From Combretum micranthum (lineage: Eukaryota > Streptophyta > Magnoliopsida > Myrtales > Combretaceae), in NCBI GenBank assembly GCA_024138025.1, contig JAMXBD010001048.1:310001-374000 (forward strand): 64,000 bases of DNA. The letters are read 5' to 3'. The notes beneath the pieces were generated by a model. It made no database searches. It was given only the letters and a program-made list of their open reading frames with translations, and had not been told where the DNA came from. Position numbers and translations under genes: made by a program. Below are positions 11,900-23,839 of this stretch, in pieces (within the stretch, counting starts at the first letter, position 1; each line of letters starts with the position of its first letter).

Positions 11900-14800
11900 T
11901 GTCACGCCCCAACGGATACCCTAAACGTGACAGTTCGCCTTACATAATATTAAAACTTAGGAATGACTACCATAGTCACTCGGAAGCTTTCATATTGGTA
12001 CAAGGCGTACGTTCACCACAAGGGAGACCGGTGGAGTTATGCATTTTAAGGTAATGCAGCGAAACATACAAAATATCACTTAATTATTTCATCAAAATAT
12101 AAAGTCTTACAACTTCTAAAGGCCATTCCCCTGGTAAGTCTCCATAATAATATAATCTTACTAAGACATATACCTAACGCTAGAAGATTTTAGAAGAAAT
12201 CTAATTTAAGTCTTCAAATAGAATTCCTCTAAAAACTTCACAAAGCATAAGCTCTACCCGGGAGAAACAAGGTAGTCTCGGGTGCAAATAACGATCCTGC
12301 AATATCAAAAGTCTATTGAGGAATGAGCATAACTAGCTTAGTGAGATATTCCTTACGCAAAAGTATCATAACAAGCATTCAACCAATTTCATTAAACAAG
12401 CATATAAAAAGTAACAACCATATGATCAAACAATACATACGACTATCCGGTTTCGTATGTATAATGGATTTACCCTCATCGGTGGTTATGGAATGATTTG
12501 AACTGGGCCCCTAAATACCTCCTTGAAATTTTTGCGCGTGTCTTGGGGTTCCAACGAATCGTACTACTAGTCCCCTGGCTTTTCTTACCCAAAGCGATCG
12601 ATCCGGCTAAGCTATAACTTGAGGCCGTATTCCTCGAGTGTCCTAAATCCTCAAGATGTAGCTAAGCAGCTTACTTTTTCGGTCCCATACTAAGGAGTAG
12701 TAGCAAAAATGCGAAATGATATTTTAAGTGATATGTATGAGCAATTTATTTTAAGGGAATTTCCAATCCGATATTAATTCATTTAAAGTGATCAAGCAAT
12801 AATTGCACACATAGCAATACATACATAAAAACAATTATATCAATTACAGATCAGGTTCTGATATACTTATCATTCATTGATCACACATAACAATTCACAT
12901 ACATAATTCCCATGATATTCCACTTGCATATCAATTTTGTCTTTTCTTAACATCTAGTGCTCTATTCTAAAAGCACATGCGTGAATACATAAACGTAAAG
13001 GAAACTCACTTGTCCATAGCGATCTTCTATTAGTCGAAGTAATCCTCGAGGAAGAGAAGATCTTGGTCCTCCTCGACACCTAAACAAAAGAAATACCCGA
13101 AATGAGTATTTCATCCAAGATCTACTTAAATTTTCTAACTCTATCTTGTTTAGTTCACGAAATTCGCATGAATGGAAACTCCAACTTAAAATGGTAATAA
13201 CTTGTTCATTTTAACTCAGAATTTCACATATTATATACCATTTTCTACCTATTCGAAAAGATCTATCCATCTCTAAGGTTATTTTTATTAAAAGAAGCCA
13301 TTTGGGTCTAGAATAGTGACGTACAGAAACATCACGAAAATTGCATATTTCAAAACTCAAGTTTTCAAACTTTTCTTCATCTAAAAATTTTTGTAAAAAA
13401 ATATAGATATTTGTATGGTTGAAAAATCCTTTGAATATATATAATATGTAGACTCATATTGTATGCATGAATTTAGTGGTGTTGTCTCAATAATGATTTT
13501 TCTAAAATAATATGTCTTAAAAGTTAGAAAATGTTAAGACTTAAAAAATTCATTTTTAGTTTTGTTGGAAAAATTTCTTAAATTATTATAAGTGAGTGTT
13601 TTCTTCTGTTAACTTCATTTCTTAACATTTGAGAATACTTTAAAATTTCTAAAAATAATTTTAGTCTTTGTAAGATTCCTACAACTTCATTCTAGTGGTT
13701 GAAAATATAATTTTTTTTAAAAGTATTTCTTGGTAAGACTAAAATTTCTTTAAGGTAGTCATGTTTATGTTTTCTTGATTTTTCCTAAAGTTAGTTCCTC
13801 TTTGAATAAATAATAATGTTCTTCTAAGTTATTTATCAATTTTATTTCCTAAGTAAACTTATCTTTAAAAGATTATTCTTTGATGATTTTGTAAAACTTA
13901 TCCAAATCTTAATATCTTAGAGTGTGATGAAAACTTTACAAATAAGTATAAGAAAACCTTTGTTAAACAAAGAATTAGCAATATTAAGTTTTAAAGAAGC
14001 TTTCTTATTTCATTAGTTTGAAAAGCACTTTACTTTATGTATACTTGATGAAATCACATGTATTATTATTACTAAAAACTTATGATAAATTTCTCTAACT
14101 ATGGAAAAGATTCGTTAAGATAAAACTTTAAGTTTTTATGGAAAAATCATTTCTTATTTGACAAAAATTTATTTTTAAAGAGAGTTATTATTTGTATTAC
14201 TTAAGAAAACTCCTTTTCATTATTGTTGATACAATATCAACATGTTCATACACGCATGAGATTATGTAGATATGAAGAATACAATAATATCATATAATAA
14301 GATAAGATATGTATAATAATAAAGTCAAGTATTGGGAATCCTGGCTTTATCAAGATATCCTGGACTAAGAATAGACTAGTCCCAAAAAAAAAAAAAGAAA
14401 GAAATTTTTTTGACTTGATGAGGACAAGTATAAGACTAGAAAGACTAGTTTTAATATATAACATGAAATAAATAAATAAATTGCAAAGCATAAATAAATA
14501 AATAAATAATAAGTGAGCTTATATGCTCTAAAGAAATATATACACATAATATACATGATATTATATAGAAGTTAGATTACAGCAAATAATAATAACAATA
14601 ACAACAACAACAACATAATAACGATAATGATATAATGGAAAATATAAACATGAATAAAAACAAAACATGAACATATTGTTGCTTCTTTAACTCTCATGAA
14701 TCTAAGAACATACACTGAGCTCTTGTTAGGTTATATGAATATGATGAGCATATGTGAAAAATTTTATCTAAGGTTATGTGTTTCTTGAAGAGGAAAAGAA

Positions 14801-15620
14801 GTGGTTGTAGTAATATGTGGGAAATGGTTTTGTAGAGAGGAGAGGATTAAGGAGAGAATTTGAGAGAGAGAGTTTGGAGTGATTTTGGTAGGTTTTGACA
14901 TGAAAATGAGTTGTGTGAAAGAATAAAAGAGGAAGGGAGTATTTATAGAATTTTGGAGTGAAAATTAGATGTAATTAAATAAAATGAAAAAGAAAATAAA
15001 TTGAGAGTGATGGGAGAGGGAGTGTGGACGGCAACAAGAAGGAAAGGAGAGAGAAATTGATTTAATTTTGTTGTTTTGTAATAAAAAGAAGTAATGTGTA
15101 AGGTATGATGTGATTAAAGTTGTATAGGAAAGGTAAATTATAACGTATATATATGGTAGTGTGTGAGAATAGGTTGTAAGAAAAAGTAAAGATAGATGAA
15201 TAGTAGACTAGACAATTAAAATACCGATAGTAAAAAAAATACGCATAAACAGTTTATATATATTTTTAGTTATCGAAAAATTCTAAAACTGATATTTTTA
15301 AAACCTTATATTTTTATTAGTCTATTGGTATTATCGGAGTATTTTCACTATCTGGTGTACCGGGGCATGGTTTTCGAAAACTAATCTCGTTCGGATCCGA
15401 AAGACACTAAAAATTGCAATATATATTTTTAAGTTTTCCTATATTATTACGAACTATTATCCATAATTATCTCAATTTCGTTGTTTAGGGTATAAGAACA
15501 CGGGATTACCAGATCTAGATTCACTAGACTAATCATAAAACTAGGTTAATTTTAAGGTTTCGGTTTGACTTTCAGTTCTTAGGGTTTACTTATATTTACC
15601 GAAAAGATCTAGGGCTTATA
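11900..15620 (-). mobile_element. Full-length family A LTR (5' LTR of a minus-strand element)
   Basis: 3.7-kb LTR. On the minus strand it starts TATAAGCCC at 15620 (TG mutated to TA) and ends GGGGCGTGACA at 11900, followed by a primer site and gag, so it is a 5' LTR. It parallels the plus-strand LTR 20261-23839 along its length: start block, TATA box, GACTAGTC-rich middle, a GATCTTGGTCCTCC-type block near 13050, and the conserved end. It abuts integrase sequence of another element at 15621, so it was inserted into, or recombined with, that element. No intact gene inside. Confidence 0.8.
14940..14947 (-). promoter_or_regulatory. LTR TATA box (TATAAATA)
   Basis: TATAAATA on the minus strand about 670 bases into the LTR, in the same context (ACTCCC following) as in the other family A LTRs. 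Confidence 0.55.
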
Positions 15621-16670
15621 GGACCAAAATGTACCAAGACCTTAAGAATCATTATTGGTGGAATGGGATGAAGCAAGATGTAGCGGATTATGTGATGAAG
15701 TATGCTCGACTTGTCAACAGGTGAAGGTGGAACACCAAAGACCAGGAGATTGTTGAAACCTTTGTCGATACCTGAATGGAAGTAGGATACAATCTCGATG
15801 GATTTTGTATGCGGATTACCAAGAACATCGACATGATATGGCACCATATGGGTCGTGGTAGATCATTTGGCCAAACCGGCACACTTCATACCGATCAACA
15901 TGACGTTCTCGATGGACAAACTAGCAAAGCTATACATAAAGGAGATAATATGTTTGCATGGAGTACCCACCGGAATTATATCATACCGAGACCCGGATTT
16001 GTATCTAAGTTTTGGACAAGTTTACAAAAGTAGATGAGGACAAAGTTACATTTCAGCACAGCTTATCACTCCTAAACCAATGGATAATCGAAAGGACAAT
16101 CCAAACCTTAGAGGACATGTTGCATGCATGTCATGGAATTCAAAGGAGTTGGATGCTCATTCGCCACTCATAGAATTTGCCTACAACAACAGCTACCACT
16201 CTACCATACAAATGCCATCATATGAAGCTTCATACAGACGACGCTGTAAGTTGCCTTTATTTTGGGATGATGTGAAAAAGCTCGCTATTGGACCGGATTT
16301 GGTGCAAGATGTGGCAAACAAGTAAGAATAATCCGACAAAGGATGAAAGAGGCTCAAGATAGATAGAAAAGCTGGGCAGATCCGCAAAAGCGAGTTTTGG
16401 AATTTTAGGTGGGAGACCATGTGTATTTAAAAATAAATCCAATCAAGAGTATACACCGAGTACGCTCACAAGGAAAGTTAAGCCCACGATATATCGGACC
16501 TTTTGAAGTGCTTGAACGAGTTGAGATTTAGCATATTGCCTAGCCTTGCTGCCAAACCTGTCAGGAGTACACAATGTGTTTCATGTATCCATCCTACACA
16601 AGCATGTAGCTGATCCAAACCAAGTAGTGGAGTTGAAGCCAGTTTTGCTAAAGGAAAACCTCACTTATGA
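15621..16670 (+). pseudogene. Ty3/gypsy integrase, first part, decayed
   Basis: Plus-strand integrase remnant spread over three frames. It opens within the zinc-binding region (TKMYQDLKNHYWW at 15623), continues through the catalytic core (FGQTG/AHFIPINMTFSMDKLAKLY about 15855-15940, then SYRDPDLY where the usual SDRDP Asp is replaced), the HSPLIEFAYNNSYHSTIQMPSYEA block (16158-16230) and the GDHVYLKINPIK-like C-terminal region near 16410. Multiple stops and shifts. It is truncated on the left by the minus-strand LTR and interrupted on the right by the solo LTR at 16676, resuming at 20056. Confidence 0.8.
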
Positions 16671-17572
16671 GCACCTGTAAACCCGAAAATTTTTAACATT
16701 AGTACACACTTTATAATAGATTGTATGAACTAGATAATAGATTTAGATTCTAATTAAATCCAATAATAGATTAATACCTAAATTTGGTTAGATAAAGGAT
16801 TTAAAATTCGAATAAAGAATTTCTTAAACCCTAAATTGAGATTCCTAATTAAAAATTAAACGCTAAGATTTCATGACGGGTATCAAAATTAGATATATAT
16901 ATATATATATATAGTTTAGTCTCTATATCAAAAGCGATATTAAGTAAATAATTAACTACGTTTATAGGTAGAAAACGATAACCGAAATATGAACCATTAG
17001 AATTATAAATACACAACGAAAACATAAACTGTTGTATAACTTAAGATCTGAATTTCAAATAAATAATCGAACCACGCTTTTGTTCTAATTCGAGTTTCTC
17101 TTAAGCTATTGAAGCCTGAAATAAAAATTGACCTAATGAGCTTAATAAATTTTAATCACGGGAGATAAAATTATACAATTAATTAATCACATATATATAT
17201 ATAATAAAACCTAAAAATTATATTATTTGATAATCTAAGTGTTTGTATATTCCTATAAACATATTTTTGTACAAAAACTCCCAAATATTAGCTAATTTGT
17301 ACCCGTATAACTCGTTAAGTTATCTTAAAACTCAATTAAATAATTAGAATATATATATATATTTTTTTCTGCTGCAAATTCGATGGGAAAGATACGTTAG
17401 GAAGAGAGAGCCGGATTTGAGCAATAATTCACCCAAATTTTTCAACAAAAGCAACCGAAGGACCAATCATCAATTACCAACTCACTCTAGCATTAATTAG
17501 GATGAAAATAATAGATCAAATGGGAGGAAAAATCGAAGGAATTCGAGGAGAACAGCCGTAACTTCATTCTTC

Positions 17573-17586
17573 TTCTTCTATATATA
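17573..17586 (+). promoter_or_regulatory. Probable LTR TATA region
   Basis: A CTTCTTCTATATATATGTG context about 900 bases into the solo LTR, followed by a C/T/A-rich leader. It is placed by analogy with the TATA boxes of the other LTRs. Confidence 0.3.
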
Positions 17587-18059
17587 TGTGTGATAAATGT
17601 TCATGATGAAGAAACAAACAAACTTCATCATCTCTCAAACTTTCCAGAACAAATCAACACCTAAATAGCCACCAAAACAAACCAAAAACAGAGAACAAAC
17701 AGATCAAAACATCCAAGTTGGAATCAAAGGAAAAACAAAAAGAAAAACCCTTAGATACAAATTCAAAGGTAAGATGACGAAGTCAAATATTTTCTTTTAA
17801 ATCTAAGCATTATAACTTACTTCTAGTAATCTTAGGAATGTAATAAACACAACTACAAGCTTCGAATTTCATCGGACGAGCTCAAACGAGGTAAAACTCC
17901 GAAACCCTAGTTTTACTTTCATAAGATCGAGAGATCTAAGTATATATGCTGGTAGAAGTGTTAAGAGTTGTTGTTTGACTATGTATAAGATATATAAACA
18001 CTTACAAACGGTTTAGTAATGTTTTTTAACGTAGAAAATTTAAAGAACATGAAACGGAT

Positions 18060-18370
18060 CAGTGAGGAAGATGATGAACAGTACTAACACTGCCTATAAG
18101 CCGCCAGTGTAGTCGCTCAACGCCGGCGCTTACATGATAAGCCGGCGGTGTAGGGAGAGGGAACGTACACTGAACAGAAGCTACGTAAAGTTTATATTCA
18201 CTAAAGATGAGTGCAGCCGGTACCTGGAGATCTACGCCGACGGCGTAGAGCTGGCGTCGTTGAAAGCCGACAGCTTTCAAAGCCGGTGCACCCAATATGA
18301 AATAATTTACAAAACCAAGTCTACACCGGCACCTGGTTTCTAGGCCGGCGGCTTTGAGCCGACATACACC
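18060..18370. repeat. GC-rich island with GCCGGCG words inside the solo LTR
   Basis: About 300 bases that are strikingly GC-rich against an AT-rich background, with repeated short palindromic words (GCCGGCG, GCCGCC, CGCCGACGGCG, AAAGCCGACAGCTTT). Short open frames across it are by-products of the composition. Comparable GC islands occur in the LTRs at 20261 and 55447. Confidence 0.6.
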
Positions 18371-20055
18371 CATAAATGTTCTACGAAAGCTAGTTTTGAG
18401 ATAAACAGAATATATATATATATAATTGTGTGTGTGTGTGTGTGTGTTGTGTGTGACAATACACCTACTGATTATATTATATATATGTACTAATACTGAA
18501 TTCATTAAGTAAATAAATAAATACAAATACTTAGAAAATTTTGATTAATAATTCTTAAGATTCTAGAATTAAGGAAGAATATTAAGTGTTAATAAAAGTT
18601 ATAATTAGTCGAATATTTGTTCTAAATAGATAAAATAGGTAAGAATGGAAATTGAAATAAGCTAAATTTGAGTAATGTGATTTCTAAAAATAACAACAAA
18701 ATAATTATACGAGATAAATTAAAGCGAAACACGACCGATACTAAAATAATAAATAAATATGGTTTTCTACATAGAGTTTAGTATAGGATAACACCAAATC
18801 AGTATTAGTCACTACCAAAACTTGATAAATATCGAGTCTATGACACTAGTCACGTAAGAATTTAATTATATATAATATATTGATGAATACTTTATTCATC
18901 TTAAATAGGTGACTTGAAACACATTAGAGGATCTACCAGCAGATTATTACGATTGAGTCAGTATGAGCAAGTGAGTAAATTCAGTCATATTGTACTGTTT
19001 GTGCTTGTAAGTAGTTGAATATGTAAGCAAAGATCATCAAACAATTCTCTTGTTGAAAATATGTTGTGATTTGATTGTATGATTGATAAAAATCCTTACG
19101 AAGGATAATGTAAATTTGTGTTTGAAATAGTATGATGATGATTGTTGTAATGTATGATCACCATAAAATTGAATAAGAATTATTGACTTAAAGAAATAAT
19201 CCGATCATGCATTGCACGAATTGCACTATTGCATATATATTGGGATGACAGCCTGCTACGGATTAATATTTCGTTCTCTGTTTAGCTTGGTTGTTCTAAT
19301 GTGTTAGTTCTTCCCAAGGAATTCTTTGTTCCGTCGGTTCTACGAAAACTAAGTGGCACCGAAGAACCCGCCGGTAGTATCGCTTTGAAATGATTAATAC
19401 TTAAGGAGTTTCTAAGGTGTGTGCAGGAGATGGTCAGTTTAATTGATTATATTCAAGTGATAATCCTAAACGAGAATTCGTTGATTCTCCTGTGTACTTA
19501 GTCTCTCCTGGGCAAGTGGTCATGAGTAATGGTTCTTTAACCCTTAAAAAGAAGGCGTAAATCTTTTCCTGTTTGGATTCTAGATCATCCAAGCTTTGTA
19601 TCTGTGCATATGTTGAGTACTTGATACATATGGATTTGCTAATAACTTGTGTGATGTATGGTATGTCTGGTTATACACTTAGTTGTGGTTTTGCTCATAC
19701 TCCAACAGTCTTTTCAGGTTTACTTTACGACCCTGGTTAGTCACTTCCAGAAGTATGCTCCGATAAGAGCTTAGGAGCTGGAAGTTTACGGTTATATTTT
19801 AGTTTAATGGTTATGTATTATTAGAATAGATTATTTAGTTGTGTGCTTCAGAAGAACTATATGGTTTGTAATAGTTCTGTAATGTTTATTCACTAAGTTA
19901 TTTCTTTCATGTATTTGTTATTTCTTATTTCTTATCAAGCAACTAAAAGATCCTGTTGTTTTAAAAACCTGTCATTCTCTGAAGGTAATCTAGTGATAGT
20001 ATTCAAGTGTAACTTGTTTACTACTACTAGGGTACCCTCGGGGCGTGACAGCACC

Positions 20056-20239
20056 CGATACAAGTCTTGGATCAAAAAGTCCAAAAGCTACGGAATAAGG
20101 AAATCAAATATGTCAAAAAGTCCTTTGGAGGAATCATACTCATGAGGAGGCAACTTAGGAAGCCGAAGATGAGAAAAGGCGCAAATACCCGAGTCTGTTT
20201 GGAGCTTCAAGTATATATTTCATCGTTTTGAGGACAAAA
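20056..20239 (+). pseudogene. 3' end of the interrupted integrase
   Basis: Continuation after the solo LTR. It carries remnants of the polyprotein C-terminus (LVQVLDQKVQKLRNKE-like heptads and an EEATWE-like region near 20120-20160) and then runs to the polypurine tract. Decayed, with frameshifts. Confidence 0.55.
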
Positions 20240-20260
20240 TTTTTTTTAAGGGGGTTAGGT
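20240..20260 (+). other. Polypurine tract of the plus-strand element
   Basis: The purine run AAGGGGGTTAGG lies immediately before the LTR start TGTAAACC at 20261, where plus-strand DNA synthesis is primed. It identifies the LTR that follows as a 3' LTR. Confidence 0.65.
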
Positions 20261-20865
20261 TGTAAACCTCCAAAGTTTTACGATTGGTTAAGCTTAAACC
20301 CTAATTAGAAGATCAACCGGAAACCTTAAAGTCAACAAAACCCTAGTTAGATATAATAATTTAAGTCCGATAATCCCATGTTCGTAACCCTAAGAGAGTA
20401 AGTAAGAGATTAGTATGTAGAATAGTTCATAATAACATAAGAGAGCTTAAAAATATCAGATTAGTCAAACCGCAATTTGTTTTGAATCCGAACAGATATA
20501 GTTTTCGAAAAATGCGTCATAGGGTTCGAAATAATAAAAATATTCTGAATATACCGTTAGACTGATAAACATATAAGGTTTTCGAAAATATTAGTTTTAT
20601 AATTTTTTGATAACTAAAAATATCATATATCGCATTTATATGGTATTTCTTACTGCTTGTACTTTATTAGTCACATCCACTTTCCATTACACTATTTCTC
20701 TATCTCTATTTTTTCTACCACCTACTCTTACACTCTACATACATATTTTTCTTACTTTTTATATTTCTCATAACTTACATCACATCTACCTTACGTATTA
20801 TTACATTTAATTAATAAAAATACAAAAAAAAATCACATTTCTCACTCTCTCCCATATGCAGCGCA

Positions 20866-20877
20866 CCACCCCCCACC

Positions 20878-20914
<37 letters not shown>

Positions 20915-20940
20915 CCCTCCTCCTCCTCCTCTCTCTCTTT
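20866..20940. repeat. Poly-C / (CCT)n low-complexity tract
   Basis: CACCACC words, then 31 consecutive C (20881-20911), then CTCCCCCTCC(TCC)n and a CT run. It lies about 65-140 bases upstream of the LTR TATA box. The complementary G run could form a quadruplex. Its true length is uncertain, because such runs are error-prone. Confidence 0.85.
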
Positions 20941-21004
20941 AATGCACTCATATATTTTTCTTTTTCTATTTATTTTAATCACATAATTTCACTCATCATT
21001 TCTC

Positions 21005-21012
21005 TATAAATA
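21005..21012 (+). promoter_or_regulatory. LTR TATA box (TATAAATA)
   Basis: CTCTATAAATACCCCCC, about 745 bases into the LTR; a C/T/A-rich leader follows. Conserved at the same relative place in the other family A LTRs. Confidence 0.6.
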
Positions 21013-23839
21013 CCCCCCTCCTCTTTCATTTCTTTCACACTTCATCTACCCACAAATTCACTAACAAATTCTCCTCTCAAAACTCTCTCCAAATAATCTT
21101 CCAAAATACTTCCAAACTTTCTTCTTCTCCACATAAAACCCATTTATACATACTACTTCCAACTTCTCTTTAGCTAAAACTTCTTTTCACATTTACTACC
21201 ATATCATGTAACTTTACATAACCATGGTGTGAGTTTTTTAAACTTGTTGTTATGAAGCTACACTATGTTCATGTATTGTTCCTGTTCATGAAAATCCATT
21301 TCCATATTTTTATGTTATTATAATGTTTTGCACATATTATTATTGCTATTATGCTAACTTCTTAACTATATCTAATTAAATATATTTATGTATCTATATA
21401 TATTCTTTAGAGCATATAAGCTTACTTGTCATTTATTTATTTTGATGCAATGTAATTTATTTACTTTCATTGCAATTTATCTACTTTCATGCTACTTAAG
21501 ACTAGTCTTTCTAGTCTCAGACTTGTCACCATCAAGTCAAAACAATTTTTTTTCTTTTTGGGACTAGTCCATTTCTTAGTCCGAAAGCCTTGATTCAAAG
21601 CTTAGACTCTCAATACTTGATTTATATTATTTTGCTTATTATTTTGTCGTTATAATTTTTCTTGTTATTATTCTCATATTCATACAAAATAAAGGTTGTT
21701 GTCTAAATCACCAAAGTTTAAACTATACATTTTACAAAAAAGATTTTTGTCATCAAAGGAGAGTTCTAAAAGAAATTTAGAATTTTAAAGAAATTTAGAA
21801 TTTTAAAAATTAATAAAATGAATCCATTTTTCTCAAAGCTTTAGAAAGAACTCATTATCATTTTGGAAATACTATTATTTTGAAAGGATTTTCTAAAATC
21901 ATAACCATGGTAGAAATAGAGTCGTTTTCTAAAATTTAGGAAGATGATTCTTTATTACAAAAATGTTTTTCTTAAAAACATAATGTAAAGAAAACCCCAT
22001 AAAAAGGAAATGTAAGTTTTCAAACTAAGATTTGATAAGGTCAAAATAATAGTCAAATGAAATACATAGAAAACTAATAGAAAAAATGACACTAGTGTTA
22101 GAAGTTTCAAAAAGGAATAATAGAGAAATTCATTTTTTAGAAAAGTCAAAAAAAAAAGTGAGATAAACATAAAATACACTTTGAAAACAAAAAGAATCAA
22201 AAGCTTCATTTTTAAAGAATCTACAAAAGGATTTCTTGTAAATTATGATTTTTCCAAACTTCTAACTAACATTATTTTTACTGAAGAATTTTGTTTGGAC
22301 AACAAATCCTTGAATATGAAAGAAATGTGAGCTATACATATGTAAAAAGGAATTTCTCAACTACATAGATAACTAAGTATTTATCAAAGCAAATTTTTGG
22401 ATGATTTGATGATTGAAACAAATGCTTTTGGGATAGGAAATTTCATGTGAATCTGATCACCACTATTCTAGAGCTTAAATGACCTAGTTCAATGAAAATT
22501 TTTTTAGAAATGGATAGATCTTTTCAAATAGGTAGAAAACGGTATATTATATGCGTAATTTTGAGTTAAAGTGACCAAGTTATGGCTATTTTAAGTTGGA
22601 ATTATTTTTTATACGAATTTTGACGTTCTTATGGCATAATTTTGACGAAGTTCAAGATAGTTATCAAGAAATACTCATTATGGTATTTTTCTTGACTAGG
22701 TGATCCCAAGGAAGAATACCCGTATCTCGAGGACTATTTTGACTAAGTGGATTGTTCGATCGACTCTTTCATTTAGAAGAAGAATCGCCATGGCAACGTG
22801 AATTTATTTCCTTAACTTGTGTACTTGATTGTGCTTATCGCATAGATGCATTAGAATTAAGGAAAGACAAAATTCTATGTATGTAAAGTTGTATGAAAGA
22901 ACACTAAGAATATCGAGGCAGGAATTGATTGTAAAGAATTGCTTGTCTTAGTATAGAATTTGATATGTTTGAAATTCTATGATAACTTTAAAATCGACAA
23001 TAATGATGCTATTATACCTCAAATAAATTGATTAATGCATACCATGTAGTGAGTCACATTGCATGGGGTTATTATCCTTGGGTGAAAGGATGTTAATGCG
23101 GTCAAAAGCAATGCTTGGGCGATAAGGAATTTAAAACAATGCTTGACGGTAATCCGAGAGCATGACTCAACACGAGTACACTTAATATGCTTGGCGGTAA
23201 TGATCGAAAGTATAACTTAACTAAGACGACTCATATTGAGATTACTCATATCACTAAACCTCGAATGGAGGGCATAAATCCATTCAACATATAGTTCTCA
23301 GAAAACTATATGCCTTGATTGCTCACGTGTATGTTACATTTCACTTGAATGCTTAAATAACTTTCTTGAATTTTTCTACTTTAGTATTTACTTATGGAAA
23401 TAATTCTCACTAAGCCTATTAGCTTATACCCCTTATAGATATTTGTTGCAGTTTAGTTATTTGTGCTTAAAGCCACGGGGATCTTGCAGTCAGGTATTTC
23501 CCTTTTTGTTTAAGGCATTTTAGATGAAGTTTAGTGTTAGCTTAGATGTAGACTTCATAGGAAAATTCCTTATCATAGACTCTAGCATTTTATGACGAGG
23601 GAATGCCCCTAAGGCTTGTAAGACAATTATTATGAATGAATGAATATTATGATTTCCATTTCTTAATTTCTTATTATATCTTCTTAAGCTTCATATTTCA
23701 AAGTATGGTCCTCTAATATTGTGAGAGCATGCCTTACACCTAATATCGAAGCTTATGGGAATGACTAAGGTTGTCATACTTAAGCTTTAATATTAAGTGT
23801 GGCGGACTGTTACGTTTAGGATACCGTTTGGGCGTGACA

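Larger units (their letters stand above)
16676..20050 (+). mobile_element. Solo LTR (3.4 kb) with 5-bp target duplication
   Basis: Starts TGTAAACCCGAAAA at 16676 and ends CTCGGGGCGTGACA at 20050. The flanking 5-mers are identical: GCACC at 16671-16675 and 20051-20055. It interrupts an integrase open frame whose sequence resumes after the second GCACC. No internal region, primer site or second LTR is present, so it is a solo LTR left by LTR-LTR recombination. Its ends and a middle block (ATTATTACGATTGA near 18946) are like those of the LTR at 55447-58572, so it belongs to a related Tekay-like family. Confidence 0.9.
20261..23839 (+). mobile_element. Full-length family A LTR (3' LTR of the plus-strand element)
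   Basis: 3.58-kb LTR starting TGTAAACCTCC and ending GGGCGTGACA. Together with the integrase pieces 15621-16670 and 20056-20239 and the polypurine tract it forms the 3' half of a plus-strand Tekay-like element; the 5' half is missing. Internal landmarks are a 31-C run, the TATA box, an ACTAGTC-rich region and repeated ATAACTT/TTTTCAAA words. No gene inside. Confidence 0.85.

Noticed and set aside
18059..18526. 155-codon minus-strand frame in the solo LTR
   Set aside because: Produced by the GC island and a GT microsatellite inside an LTR; no domain.
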